From: Alteromonas pelagimontana
Lineage (GTDB): Bacteria > Pseudomonadota > Gammaproteobacteria > Enterobacterales > Alteromonadaceae
NCBI RefSeq assembly: GCF_002499975.2
Contig: NZ_CP052766.1
Span: 4,216,001 to 4,280,000, forward strand
DNA: 64,000 nt
Direction: 5' to 3'
Shown: one piece after another, positions 29,290-38,441 of the stretch
How positions within the stretch are numbered: position 1 is the first letter of the stretch
How the letters are laid out: each line of letters opens with the position of its first letter
Made by a program: the position numbers and the translations under genes
Notes under the pieces: generated by a model
The model's input: only the letters and a program-made list of their open reading frames with translations
What the model was told of the DNA's origin: nothing
The model's database searches: none

Positions 29290-29310
29290 GAAAATGAGTA
29301 GGGGGTTTAA

Positions 29311-29829
29311 CTAAAAATTAGAAGTATCTTGAAAAAGCCCTACTTTCAGATCTTTAGCCGTGTAGATCTGTCTTCCATCTACCTCGACAGAGCCATCTGC
29401 AAGCCCCATGTACAATTTGCGTTTAACTACGCGCTTCATTGTTAGTTTATAGGTTACTTTCTTTGCTGTCGGCAGAATTTGGCCGGTAAATTTAACTTCA
29501 CCGACTCCCAGAGCTCGCCCTTTACCCGGACCGCCGCACCACCCAAGAAAAAATCCAACTAACTGCCACATTGCGTCCAGCCCCAGGCAGCCTGGCATTA
29601 CCGGATCGCCCGGAAAATGGCATTTAAAGAACCATAGCTCAGGATTGATATCCAGTTCCGCGATAATCTCTCCCTTACCATGCGCTCCGCCATCTTCTGT
29701 AATGGAGATTATACGGTCCATCATAAGCATGTTGGGCGCTGGTAATTGACTGTTACCAGGACCAAACATTTCACCTCGACTACAGGCAAGAAGATCTTCA
29801 CGATTAAAGCTGTGTTGTTTTTCGGACAT
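29311..29829 (-). CDS. fabA: 3-hydroxydecanoyl-ACP dehydratase/isomerase FabA
   Basis: 172 residues, same length as E. coli. Dehydrates 3-hydroxydecanoyl-ACP and isomerises the product to cis-3-decenoyl-ACP, the branch point to unsaturated fatty acids. Active-site His71 lies in [12 protein letters not shown] and Asp85 in LGLDAMWQL (His70/Asp84 in the numbering without Met). Hot-dog fold, cytoplasmic dimer. The start is ATG at 29829 behind GAAGAG. An 18-bp FabR-like operator lies 38-55 bases upstream. fabB is not next to it in this window. Confidence 0.97.
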   Translation of the reverse strand: MSEKQHSFNREDLLACSRGEMFGPGNSQLPAPNMLMMDRIISITEDGGAHGKGEIIAELDINPELWFFKCHFPGDPVMPGCLGLDAMWQLVGFFLGWCGGPGKGRALGVGEVKFTGQILPTAKKVTYKLTMKRVVKRKLYMGLADGSVEVDGRQIYTAKDLKVGLFQDTSNF

Positions 29830-29866
29830 GCTATCTCTTCACTTAATAGATTCAGCGGCCTAATTT

Positions 29867-29884
29867 AGCGAACACTTGTAAGCT
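29867..29884 (-). promoter_or_regulatory. FabR-like operator upstream of fabA
   Basis: AGCGAACACTTGTAAGCT, an 18-bp near-palindrome with half-sites AGCGAACA and (reverse complement) AGCTTACA. This resembles the FabR repressor site of gammaproteobacterial fabA and fabB promoters (AGCG-ACA-N2-TGT-CGCT type). Its place just upstream of the fabA start fits repression by unsaturated acyl thioesters bound to FabR. The fabR gene is not in the window. Confidence 0.7.
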
Positions 29885-29930
29885 AAACAACTCTGAACAG
29901 TGATTTATTTCCTCTTTTTTTACATCTAAA

Positions 29931-30206
29931 CTAGGGTCTGCGGATCTTTGCTGTTCAATTATGCAGCGATAGCAGATTCTTTATGCAGGGCAGAGGCGTC
30001 GAGATATAGCGGGCCTACATGAACAGCTGATAACGTAGTAAGAAAGTGCCTGCAAGAGTTGCCAGAGGGTTTGTCATAAAGTTGTATTGCGCGTTACTCA
30101 CTATTCGCTAAGCTGACTTTTTGATTGAGATGAGGCTTCACAGTTAGCGCCGCGATCAAACCGGTTTATTTAGAACAAAAGTCGGACAGCAATCAATAGG
30201 CCCTAA
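29931..30206 (+). repeat. MITE-like element, full copy A
   Basis: 276 bp from CTAGGG to GGCCCTAA, flanked by TA on both sides. It aligns along its whole length with the reverse complement of copy B (40810-41077): both have a terminal GATCTTTGCTGT or GACCTTTGCTGT block, then GGGCCTACATGAACAG, TGATAACG and CTGCAAG, then GTTACTCACTATT or GTTGCTCACTATT, and an end ...AGCA...CCCTA. No coding capacity. It ends 22 bp before the start of the next gene. Confidence 0.8.
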
Positions 30207-30228
30207 TTCCCCTAATGGAGTAAGCACC

Positions 30229-30489
30229 ATGGCTGATAAAAAGAAACAAAACCCTTCCGCAAACGCGGAAAAGCAACGACGATTTCGGGAAAGGCAGAAG
30301 CAAGCCGGCAAGAAGTTAGTCCGCGGGTACGTTACTCCAGAAGCAATGGAATGTTATGACGATATTAGAGAGAAGACCGGATGGAGTGACAGCGAAGTCT
30401 TATCCAATTCGCTACGCGTTATTTACGCGGCATATCGCTGCGGTCAAATTAAACTGCTCAATGAGTGGTTAAAAAATCACCGCCGTTAG
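30229..30489 (+). CDS. Small basic protein, possible ribbon-helix-helix type
   Basis: 86 residues. A very basic N-terminus (KKKQNPSANAEKQRRFRERQ) is followed by a strand-like KLVRGYVTPEAMECYDDI and two helices (TGWSDSEVLSNSLRVIYAAY), an order that would suit a ribbon-helix-helix DNA-binding fold; this is inference, not a recognised family hit. ATGGAGTAAGCACC before the ATG supplies a GGAG site. Its promoter region is occupied by MITE copy A. The photolyase gene follows 92 bp later. Confidence 0.6.
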   Translation: MADKKKQNPSANAEKQRRFRERQKQAGKKLVRGYVTPEAMECYDDIREKTGWSDSEVLSNSLRVIYAAYRCGQIKLLNEWLKNHRR

Positions 30490-30581
30490 CGCTAGCAAGG
30501 CAATCATAATCTTATGTGATCAAGTGTCGTACCTAACAGAGCTCGTACACAAACGTAGTAATTTATTCTGAGGGAAAATTT

Positions 30582-32009
30582 TTGACTGTTCCGATAAGTA
30601 TAATGTGGTTCCGACAGGATTTACGCGTAAAAGATAATCCTGCACTTAACGCAGCATGTGATAAAGGTAAGCTAGTTCCCATTTATATCGAAGACACCAC
30701 AGCGCCTGATGAACAACAGCCCGGTGGTGCTTCTAAATGGTGGCTGCACCATTCTCTGCAGAAATTAAATGACAGGTTAAATGGGCATCTGCAGATTTTT
30801 CTGGGCGATCCCTACGAGATAATTCCCAAACTTGCAAAGAATTTTCAAGCTCAGAGTGTTTATTGGAACCGGTGCTATGGACCGCATCAAATGCAGCGCG
30901 ATAAAAAGATAAAATGCGCATTAAAAGCAAGTAGTATCGAGGTTAGGAGTTTTAACGGCAGCCTGTTATGGGAACCCATGGATATCAGAAAAGCTGATGG
31001 CGGCGCCTATAAAGTGTTTACGCCTTACTACCGAAAAGGCTGCCTTAACGCTGCTCCTCCACGTTTTCCTCAAGCCCCGCCCCCTCGAATTGATTATGCC
31101 GATGTGCCGTTAAAGAGATTACCACTAGACCAGTTAACGCTGATGCCAAACATCCGTTGGTATCATAAAATAGCTATTACCTGGCAACCGGGAGAGGAGG
31201 GCGCTGCAGAACGTCTCAGCGTGTTTTTAACAGAGACTGCAGACAATTATAAAGAGGAACGCAACATTCCGGCAGTACCTGGTACTTCCCGTTTATCGCC
31301 ACATTTGCATTTTGGTGAAATCTCACCACATCAAATCTGGTACGCGGTTAAGGATGCATATGGTGATACCGAAAATAAGAATATCGATACCTTTTTAAGT
31401 GAGCTTGGTTGGCGAGAATTTAGCTATTACTTATTGTTTTACTTTCCTGATTTAGCGACGAAAAACTTTAACCCAAAGTTTGATACTTTTCCGTGGCGTA
31501 GCAGTAACATCGATCTACAAGCATGGCAGCAGGGAAAGACCGGAATTCCCATTGTCGACGCCGGTATTCGTGAGCTCTGGCAAACCGGCTATATGCATAA
31601 CCGTATTCGCATGGTTGTGGCTTCATTTTTGGTTAAAAACCTGCTTATTGACTGGCGAGAGGGGGAAGCGTGGTTTCGGGACTGCCTGGTTGACGCCGAT
31701 TTAGCGAGCAACAGTGCAAGTTGGCAATGGGTAGCTGGCTCAGGCGCCGATGCCGCCCCGTACTTTCGTATATTTAACCCTGTGTTGCAGGGAGAAAAAT
31801 TCGATAAAGAAGGGGAATACGTTAGTCAATATTGCCCTGAATTAAAGCTCTTACCGAGAAAATATATTCACAAACCCTGGGAAGCACCTGAAGAGGTATT
31901 GCGCAAAGCAAACATAACGCTTGGGGCTGATTATCCTGATCCAATTGTTGACCTCAAAGCAAGTCGACAACGAGCGCTAGATGCTTTTGCAGAAATAAAA
32001 GGTAAGTGA
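30582..32009 (+). CDS. phrB: Deoxyribodipyrimidine photolyase, class I CPD
   Basis: 475 residues. Repairs cyclobutane pyrimidine dimers using light, FAD and an antenna cofactor. The N-terminal Rossmann domain (IMWFRQDLRVKDNPAL) binds the antenna. The C-terminal FAD domain has RLSPHLHFGEIS, LGWREFSYYLL, TGYMHNRIRMVVASFL and the signature NSASWQWVAGSGADAAPYFR. The start is TTG at 30582 because GAGGG lies 9 bases upstream; the first ATG is seven codons downstream. Confidence 0.94.
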   Translation: MTVPISIMWFRQDLRVKDNPALNAACDKGKLVPIYIEDTTAPDEQQPGGASKWWLHHSLQKLNDRLNGHLQIFLGDPYEIIPKLAKNFQAQSVYWNRCYGPHQMQRDKKIKCALKASSIEVRSFNGSLLWEPMDIRKADGGAYKVFTPYYRKGCLNAAPPRFPQAPPPRIDYADVPLKRLPLDQLTLMPNIRWYHKIAITWQPGEEGAAERLSVFLTETADNYKEERNIPAVPGTSRLSPHLHFGEISPHQIWYAVKDAYGDTENKNIDTFLSELGWREFSYYLLFYFPDLATKNFNPKFDTFPWRSSNIDLQAWQQGKTGIPIVDAGIRELWQTGYMHNRIRMVVASFLVKNLLIDWREGEAWFRDCLVDADLASNSASWQWVAGSGADAAPYFRIFNPVLQGEKFDKEGEYVSQYCPELKLLPRKYIHKPWEAPEEVLRKANITLGADYPDPIVDLKASRQRALDAFAEIKGK

Positions 32010-32040
32010 ACATGCATTTTCATTTAGCATGTTTAGCTGT

Positions 32041-33099
32041 TCATCTTCCTCGTTTCTTGGCCAAACGGGCCATACCACCTTTTCCTACAGCAGCCTGTTG
32101 ACCGTAATGTCCTGGCATTTCAGGTGAACGCCATCCGCCAGCCAGTTGCATTTCGGGAAGGGTTGCGCCACTTTCTGCCAAGGACACGGCTCCGCCAACG
32201 CGACCAGAGTGTGGTGTAATATTTTCTTTAATATTCGCGCTAAGGGCAATCCGCTTCCATATTCGGTAAACGCTTGAATATTCCAGTACCGCTGATGATT
32301 TACCCGTGGCGGATTCATCATAAGGAAGTAGGGCATGTCCACGATTTGACAGCCTTCTGAATAAAATGCCGCTATTGATACGTCGAGGATCTTCCGGATT
32401 TCGCGGCACGGAATTAGCAGCGTCAAAATTCGATTCTTCTACATATTCATCAATCATAGCCAAGGTACTATTGGATATATAGCGATAAGAACCTTTACCT
32501 GATTGATCGGATTTTGAAGTTAATACAAGCACAGCATTATCGCGACGGTTAATGTGATCAAGCCGAACCCGAACAACTTCATCAGCACGCATTAGCGCAT
32601 CGAACATTAAGTTAATCAGTGCCAAATCACGCATTTCCAACAGGCTGTCTGGAATAACACTTTCATTTATTTGTTCTAGTAAATCCAATGTGAGCGGTAC
32701 CGCCTGGCGACTGCTGAGCTGATACTTTTCATTTTCTGCTAAAGACAGTCTGACAAAATCCTTCAGGTAAACAGATTGCGTAATGGGATTCGGAAGCTGC
32801 GCAATTCCTAAGAATTTACTCAATGCGCTTAGTCGACGTTTTATCGTCCGGTAAGCCAGCGGCGATTGGCAAAGCACTTCAACATAGCGCTTTATGCAAT
32901 GAAGATTATTGTCCATAACTTCATTGAAGCCCGGTAAATTTTCCTGTTCACAAAAAATGGCAAACTCGTTGAAATCGGAAACGTAAGCGCGCTGGGTATT
33001 TTTTGGCAACTTGGTGAATATATCAGTGAAGTAAGCATTAACGGCTTTTTTATATGTGCTGACAAAACCCGAAGTAATAGAAATAGAATTTGTCGTCAT
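32041..33099 (-). CDS. Stand-alone tyrosine recombinase / site-specific integrase
   Basis: 352 residues. The N-terminal SAM-like core-binding domain (~25-120) begins NTQRAYVSDFNEF, and the catalytic domain (~135-345) follows. Catalytic residues visible are Arg in MRADEVVRV, Lys in SKSDQSGKGS, HSGR in TPHSGRVGG, Trp in GGWRSPEM and the nucleophile Tyr in MPGHYGQQ. It is not obviously an integron integrase or XerC/D, and no prophage, tRNA or attachment site surrounds it. It faces the photolyase gene with 31 bp between the stops, in which a hairpin AACATGC...GCATGTT lies. Confidence 0.85.
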   Translation of the reverse strand: MTTNSISITSGFVSTYKKAVNAYFTDIFTKLPKNTQRAYVSDFNEFAIFCEQENLPGFNEVMDNNLHCIKRYVEVLCQSPLAYRTIKRRLSALSKFLGIAQLPNPITQSVYLKDFVRLSLAENEKYQLSSRQAVPLTLDLLEQINESVIPDSLLEMRDLALINLMFDALMRADEVVRVRLDHINRRDNAVLVLTSKSDQSGKGSYRYISNSTLAMIDEYVEESNFDAANSVPRNPEDPRRINSGILFRRLSNRGHALLPYDESATGKSSAVLEYSSVYRIWKRIALSANIKENITPHSGRVGGAVSLAESGATLPEMQLAGGWRSPEMPGHYGQQAAVGKGGMARLAKKRGR

Positions 33100-33163
33100 G
33101 TCGCTTTTGGATACTAAAAGTCTTGGGGAATAACACCAGTATAAGTGTCTATTTTACCAAAGT

Positions 33164-33201
33164 CCATCACGCATGATAATTCCACTTATCTTGCGTGATG
33201 G
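33164..33201. repeat. Perfect 10-bp inverted repeat upstream of the recombinase gene
   Basis: CCATCACGCA at 33164-33173 and TGCGTGATGG at 33192-33201, separated by 18 bases. It lies 65 bp upstream of the recombinase start codon and 45 bp beyond the end of the next gene's coding region. It could be an operator, a recombinase binding site (two inverted arms around a spacer), or a transcript hairpin. Confidence 0.55.
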
Positions 33202-33245
33202 GAATTTATCCGCTGAAACATGGCTGTTCCCACGTTAATCCAGTT

Positions 33246-33599
33246 TCAACTACTCCAACGCGACAGTCTCGTTTTCCAGTCGCCGTTATCTTGGCTCACA
33301 CAGCGTTCTTCACTATCGAGACGAACATGACGCCGGATATCTTGTAAACGGATGCCAGCTTTAAGTAACTGGCCTTGAATTAGCTGACGGAGCTTTTTGT
33401 CTATGCCTTGGTCAGTAACAATTTGTATTTCGTTCTCTGAACTAAATACACACGTGACCATTAGGCTGCCAGGAAAATGGTTGTACCGCGCGGTGTGTGT
33501 AAGCCATTCAAAACCGATGTCCCATTGTTTGGCAGTTTCACATGCCTGAGTCAGCGCTTTGACGACATTGTTATCGAGCTTTTTAATTGTCTTATTCAT
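33246..33599 (-). CDS. Conserved hypothetical protein (gammaproteobacterial small protein)
   Basis: 117 residues beginning MNKTIKKLDNNVVKALTQACE, with WLTHTARYNHFPGSLMVTCVF in the middle. I recall similar proteins in Vibrio, Shewanella and Alteromonas annotated loosely as Fis-family regulators, but no helix-turn-helix is obvious here, so I leave the function open. It lies downstream of efpL on the same strand with 117 bp between; a hairpin GCACAG...CTGTGC sits in the gap. Confidence 0.7.
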   Translation of the reverse strand: MNKTIKKLDNNVVKALTQACETAKQWDIGFEWLTHTARYNHFPGSLMVTCVFSSENEIQIVTDQGIDKKLRQLIQGQLLKAGIRLQDIRRHVRLDSEERCVSQDNGDWKTRLSRWSS

Positions 33600-33716
33600 T
33601 GCCTACAATCTAATAAGCACAGTAGCTTTATTTCCTGTGCTTACCGTTTAAATGCGTTTCTTTCAGAAGCGTTAACGCCAGCAGCTCTCTGTGGCTACGG
33701 CGATATATGGCTGGTG

Positions 33717-34283
33717 TTAAGCGCGGCTCTGGAATTTACGTTCTTCGGTGTTGATCCTGATCCATTCACCCGTGCTGATGTACTCAGGAACCTGCACAAC
33801 CAGCCCTGTAGATAATTTCGCGGGCTTAGTCCTGGAAGTGGCTGATGCACCTTTTATAGACGGATCGGTTTCTACCACTTCCAATTCGACACTCACTGGT
33901 AAATCAAGTGCCACAGGCACCTCGTCAACAATGACCACTTGAATGGAATCGGTTTTCTCATTTATAAACAGCGCCTCATCAGCAATACTGTCTTTGTTGA
34001 GGTGGTAAGGCGTGAAATCTTCTTTATCAAGAAAGACAAAGTCATCACCGTCCATATAAGAAAACATCGCTGGCCGGCGCACCAGGTCCGCCATATCAAG
34101 CATGTCCGAATCTTTAAAAGTTTCGTCAAACTTAGCACCACTAACCACATCATACATACGCATGCGGTAGATACTGCCGCCGGCTCGCCCCTGTGGTACT
34201 GAACGCTCGATATCCCTCACGATACAGGTTTTACCGTCAAATACGATGGTGTTATTCTTCTTGATTTCACTTGCCTTTGGCAT
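33717..34283 (-). CDS. efpL: Elongation factor P-like protein EfpL (YeiP)
   Basis: 188 residues in three domains like EF-P: an N-terminal KOW-like domain ([15 protein letters not shown]) and two OB folds, ending [19 protein letters not shown]. The tip loop reads [13 protein letters not shown], with an arginine where canonical EF-P carries the modified lysine, which places it in the EfpL/YeiP branch. EfpL relieves ribosome stalling at proline-containing and some other motifs. CAGGATC lies about 8 bases before the ATG. Confidence 0.92.
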   Translation of the reverse strand: MPKASEIKKNNTIVFDGKTCIVRDIERSVPQGRAGGSIYRMRMYDVVSGAKFDETFKDSDMLDMADLVRRPAMFSYMDGDDFVFLDKEDFTPYHLNKDSIADEALFINEKTDSIQVVIVDEVPVALDLPVSVELEVVETDPSIKGASATSRTKPAKLSTGLVVQVPEYISTGEWIRINTEERKFQSRA

Positions 34284-34518
34284 TTTCTGATCCTGTAATT
34301 ATTGCCCAATGAGACCGGCATGGACTTAACGTAAGACGCCATTTTCCCTGATTTTACTTCAATGAGAAAGTCTATATATGAGCAAATATTGAAGTTCGAT
34401 GGTTATTTTCATGCAGCCTATAATTGTAGTTTATCAGACTGCTTAATGATCTCGTCTTAACCCCCTTCCCCATTGTTGCGGCGAAGACTCACCTACCGCC
34501 AGAGCGAATGAGTATAAC

Positions 34519-35346
34519 CTACAGATGAATTAAATCGACTTGTTCACTGGTTATTGCGCCATTTTCGATGGTAATTATACAGTAGTTCCCTGGAGTGGCT
34601 CGCTTAGGCTTTTGCTTAAACGAAGAGGGTTGATTGTCCAAATGTGATATATTGATGAAAGTACAATCGCGCCATTGCTTGAAACTGTATTTATGAAGGT
34701 GCCCGAACAGCGTCAATAACGGAGGCTCGGGAAAATAGTCTGTAATCTTGGTAAGCCTCTCGTGTGTGACAATGATTACCTTCCGCATATCTACTTGCTT
34801 TTCATCTACTAACAAGGCGGCTAATGCACGTTTATTTTCATGGTTTATCTCACCAATGAGCGTCTTCTTCGCATGTAGATAGTCGCGAAAGTCTTTTGAA
34901 TCTTCCAGTTCTGTAAGCGCATCAACACCGCGTTTTTTCTCTTTAATTTTCCTCTTTATTTCCCTGTGTGCTGATAACGTAGCGCTGTAGTTGCTTTCCA
35001 GTTGCTTCTTTTTGTCTATATAAATTGGATTATGTCCCCAATGTGCGGGACATCCACTAAAACCTACCACATAATAGCCGCCGATTTCCTGAATATTCTG
35101 GTGTAAATGGATGCTGTTGTCCGAAAACTTAGTATTATAGGAAAGCTTACTGTCCCAGTTCCCATACACGTAACAGATGGGGAATGGCAACACCGACAAT
35201 TTTTCAAAAAACGTCGGAGCAGTCTGATTACCTATATCCCCGGCAACTACTACACAATCAAACTTTTCACCTGAAACCTGAGAAATCAGTTTATCTACAC
35301 AAGTAAGATTATTATGAATATCGGAAAATGCGAGAATACGTATCAT
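34519..35346 (-). CDS. Calcineurin-like metallophosphoesterase
   Basis: 275 residues. Metal-binding motifs in order: FSDIHNN (residues ~7-13), VAGDIGN, GNWD, THER and FGHLHKYSF. The usual GNHD is GNWD here, i.e. the motif histidine is replaced by tryptophan; other members have GNCD, so activity need not be lost. A basic insert (~115-170, HREIKRKIKEKKRG) breaks the domain. Substrate unknown: nucleotides, phosphodiesters or proteins are all possible. An IS4-family element is inserted 54 bp upstream of its start and probably displaced its original promoter. Confidence 0.85.
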   Translation of the reverse strand: MIRILAFSDIHNNLTCVDKLISQVSGEKFDCVVVAGDIGNQTAPTFFEKLSVLPFPICYVYGNWDSKLSYNTKFSDNSIHLHQNIQEIGGYYVVGFSGCPAHWGHNPIYIDKKKQLESNYSATLSAHREIKRKIKEKKRGVDALTELEDSKDFRDYLHAKKTLIGEINHENKRALAALLVDEKQVDMRKVIIVTHERLTKITDYFPEPPLLTLFGHLHKYSFKQWRDCTFINISHLDNQPSSFKQKPKRATPGNYCIITIENGAITSEQVDLIHL

Positions 35347-35399
35347 TTAAACTGCCTTTTAAAAAGTCGGAGAAATAGCGAGCCGTGCTAGTGGATATA

Positions 35400-36781
35400 C
35401 ATAGGTAGGATCTTAAGGAAATTAGGACTTGAATGCATGTCTCAAATTTGATCAGATGTTTATCGCCAAACAAACGTCATAAACAAATTTGAGAACATGC
35501 GCGATAAGAATAACGAGCTAAACAAGATAACGGAAGTCCTGAACGAATTTAATATTAACGATATTGGTAAACGGTGTGGTTTTTGTCATCGGGAGCGTAT
35601 CGTGAAGCCCTATGAATTAGTGATGGCACTGGTGACGGCCATGGGGGACAAGAACATTGACTGCATCAGTGATTTGCACCGCTATTTTACTGGATTGACG
35701 TACACCGATGTGCAGTACAAGCCGTTTCATAATCAACTGAGTAAGCCAGCATTTAAGCAGTTGATTCAGCGCATAGTGGGCGTTGCATTGCATAAATGGC
35801 AGCAGCATATCCTTGGTACAGACACTGACCTATCGGCGTTTAAGCAGGTCGTGCTGCAAGATGGCAGTTCGTTTGCCGTTCACAACGCGTTAAAGGAAGA
35901 ATTTAAAGGCCGTTTTACCACCGTTAGTCCTGCGGCCGTCGAGGTTCATGTGAGCTGGGACATGTTACACAGTCAACCTGAACGGATAGCCGTCAGTGCA
36001 GACAGCGTGGCAGAGTATGATTTTTTACCGCCAGCCGAATCGTTAGTAGCCTGCTTATTTATGGCAGACCGAGGCTATTTCAAACTGTCGTATCTGGATA
36101 GTATCCATCAGGCGGGAGGGAGCTATCTGGTCAGGGCAAAAACGACCGCTAACCCTTTGGTTTTATTGGGTGTTACAGCGCAGGGTAAGCGCTTGAAACG
36201 ATTCGACAATGTGAAGCTCAAGGACGTGAAACATCACATCCGACGAAGCCAAGTGGTCGATATGGACGTCGAGGGAAGTGTGTCATATCGCCTGATAGCG
36301 AGTTGGCCTACGGGTAAATCAGAGCCAACCTATTGGGCAACGAATTTGCCGCGTGAGAAATACCCGGCAAAAGCAGTCGTACAACTATACAGCTTACGTT
36401 GGCAGATAGAGTTACTGTTCAAAGAATGGAAATCCTACTGCAATTTACGCAAGTTCAATACCCGGAACGCGGGCTTGATGGAAGGGCTGATATGGGTCAG
36501 TTTGCTGGCACTGCTGGTGAAACGGCGAATTGGATTTAGTATTCAACGGTTGATGGGTGTCGATATATCGAGCTTCATGGTCGCGAAAAATACGCAGAGC
36601 TGGTTCTACCCATTAATGGAATCGATACTCCATGACGCTTACTCTGAATTAAAACAAACGTGGAATTGGACAGTAAATTATCTATCAAGGTATGCCAAAC
36701 GGGCACATCCTGACAGAGACAGGAAAACCGGGCGCTTGAAGTATGGATTGGTCTCGGTTAACCCTTAATGTCCAACCTATG
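35400..36781 (+). mobile_element. Complete IS4-family insertion sequence
   Basis: 1382 bp bounded by imperfect 19-bp terminal inverted repeats (CATAGGTAGGATCTTAAGG at 35400-35418, and the reverse complement of CATAGGTTGGACATTAAGG at 36763-36781; 16 of 19 match). It is flanked by a perfect 10-bp target duplication AGTGGATATA (35390-35399 and 36782-36791). One intact transposase gene. Inserted in the gap between the metallophosphoesterase and the MFS transporter genes. The intact ORF and perfect duplication point to a recent insertion. Confidence 0.93.
35497..36768 (+). CDS. IS4-family DDE transposase
   Basis: 423 residues. Catalytic residues: Asp in VLQDGSSF, Asp in FMADRGYF and Glu in the diagnostic Y-(2)-R-(3)-E-(6)-K motif, seen exactly as YSLRWQIELLFKEWK. 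The stop codon lies within the right terminal repeat. The gene is intact, so the element may be active. Confidence 0.95.
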   Translation: MRDKNNELNKITEVLNEFNINDIGKRCGFCHRERIVKPYELVMALVTAMGDKNIDCISDLHRYFTGLTYTDVQYKPFHNQLSKPAFKQLIQRIVGVALHKWQQHILGTDTDLSAFKQVVLQDGSSFAVHNALKEEFKGRFTTVSPAAVEVHVSWDMLHSQPERIAVSADSVAEYDFLPPAESLVACLFMADRGYFKLSYLDSIHQAGGSYLVRAKTTANPLVLLGVTAQGKRLKRFDNVKLKDVKHHIRRSQVVDMDVEGSVSYRLIASWPTGKSEPTYWATNLPREKYPAKAVVQLYSLRWQIELLFKEWKSYCNLRKFNTRNAGLMEGLIWVSLLALLVKRRIGFSIQRLMGVDISSFMVAKNTQSWFYPLMESILHDAYSELKQTWNWTVNYLSRYAKRAHPDRDRKTGRLKYGLVSVNP

Positions 36782-36822
36782 AGTGGATATATATAATTTT
36801 TATTGCTTAAACCCTTAATTTC

Positions 36823-37959
36823 TCACACTCTGATGTTTCTACTTACTGCTAATGACAGTATTAGCAGAGCCACTATCAGGTGAAGCGATAGCGGCAGGCT
36901 GAAAACATCTGCACTGAATCCCACCAAAGCTGGGCCTGCAAGTACACCCACGTATCCTAATGTAGAGACGGCTGTCACTGCCATGGCTTCAGGCATGACG
37001 TTCTGTTTTCCTGTAGCTGAAAACATTATCGGCACAGTATTAGCTATACCTAATCCTACAAGTGTGTAGCCAATCAATGCCATTTGCCATGCCTCAGAAT
37101 GTAGAGTTGTTAAAAGACCGGCAATTGCAGTCAAAGTACCTACATTTATGACACGCCGAGGCCCCAATTTCAAAACAACGTAATCGCCGGTTAGCCGGCC
37201 AATTGTCGTGGCAACAGAGAAACACGCGACGCCTAACCCTGCCATCGCGTTAGAAACACCACGATATTCCGTGAGGAAAATTCCACTCCAGTCAAGTACA
37301 GTCCCTTCAGCAAGAAACAAGATGCAACATACTAAGCCGATAAGAACTACCACACTTTGCGGTAGGACCCAGACGGAACCGCTTTGCGTCTGGACTTTCT
37401 CCAACAGGCCGTGCCTGACAAAAACCAGGAATAAAAGGACCATTGCGGAAGTCGCTATACAGGCTGTCATGATGCTGATATTAAAGGCCAATTGCGTGGT
37501 GACGAAAAGTGCCCCTATCATGCCCCCAAGACTATAAAACCCATGAAAACCTGACATTAACGTTTGATCTTCCGCTTTTTCCACAGCCACTGCCTGTATA
37601 TTCATAGTGCAATCTGTAATTCCAAGTAGCATACCAAACACCAGCAATACCAACGCTAATGTAAAAATAGTTCCAGCCACCGGAATTATCATGAACAACA
37701 GCGCAAATCCGGTTACCGATACCATCAACACAGAGCGACATCCGTAGCGGCTTGTGCCGATTCCAGCCAATGGCATGCCCACCATTGCCCCCAGTCCCAG
37801 GCACAGCAACAATCCGCCGATAATACTGTCACTGATCTGGAGTGCTTCTTTAATAAAGGGAATGATGGTGGCCCAGGCCGCTGTAACCATTCCTGCACTT
37901 AAAAACATCATTCTTGTTGCCAGCTTTCGCTTGCTGGCGTTCGCAGATACAATTGTCAC
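36823..37959 (-). CDS. Major facilitator superfamily transporter (YbjJ-like)
   Basis: 378 residues, about 12 hydrophobic segments, inner membrane. The first half has GMPLAGIGTSRYGCRSVLM in loop 2-3 (compare the MFS G-X-X-X-D-R-X-G-R motif) and GFHGFYSLGGMIGA. The second half has GRLTGDYVVLKLGPRRVI. This arrangement resembles the YbjJ/FucP-like sugar or efflux group, but the substrate is unclear. The start is GTG at 37959 behind CGGAAAT; a later ATG (19 codons in) would remove the first charged residues. Downstream of it lies the IS4 element. Confidence 0.82.
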   Translation of the reverse strand: MTIVSANASKRKLATRMMFLSAGMVTAAWATIIPFIKEALQISDSIIGGLLLCLGLGAMVGMPLAGIGTSRYGCRSVLMVSVTGFALLFMIIPVAGTIFTLALVLLVFGMLLGITDCTMNIQAVAVEKAEDQTLMSGFHGFYSLGGMIGALFVTTQLAFNISIMTACIATSAMVLLFLVFVRHGLLEKVQTQSGSVWVLPQSVVVLIGLVCCILFLAEGTVLDWSGIFLTEYRGVSNAMAGLGVACFSVATTIGRLTGDYVVLKLGPRRVINVGTLTAIAGLLTTLHSEAWQMALIGYTLVGLGIANTVPIMFSATGKQNVMPEAMAVTAVSTLGYVGVLAGPALVGFSADVFSLPLSLHLIVALLILSLAVSRNIRV

Positions 37960-38441
37960 TGTTCAATTTCCGTTTGATGGCGCTGTAACGTAGTTTGATA
38001 AGTATATACAGCTTCTTTAATGATGAATCTTCCGGAAGTTCCTCCGGGCCGATTTTTGCGCATTAAAAATCGTACGATTGTTAACGAAGAGCAAAATCGC
38101 TCTGATATAAAGACCTTTATTATCTTTAATAACTATGCCAGGTATTGCTGCTATAGCTGCTTTAGTTACTAATTTATATGTCATCGTAAAAGGCAAAGTA
38201 GAAGACTATCAATCCCAAGAAACGCGAGGCATTTAGGTCTTGAAGGTAAATATGGCGTTATCTGGTACTGATATGTTCGAATACCAGGTTTGCTTCTGAG
38301 GAATCGAAAGATCTTCTTTAGAAGATAACTCTAAGTGTTCACCAAAGCGCAATTCTCATGCTTGACAGGTACCCTTTAGTTTTCATAACACTCACTTCTT
38401 GTCGGACGTTTTAAGTAGGTATTACAACGTACATGTGAAGT
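37960..38441. other. Intergenic region without a convincing gene
   Basis: About 480 bases, A+T-rich. It holds a 33-codon ORF at 38133-38234 (MPGIAAIAALVTNLY...) without a ribosome binding site and an imperfect hairpin GATCTTCTTTAGAAGAT near 38310. It separates the MFS gene start from the 3' end of the IS3-interrupted gene. Nothing else seen. Confidence 0.4.

Noticed and set aside
33477..33815. 112-codon + strand ORF
   Set aside because: Runs antisense through the small conserved gene and the 3' end of efpL.
38133..38234. 33-codon hydrophobic ORF
   Set aside because: No ribosome binding site, no neighbours in an operon and no recognised family.
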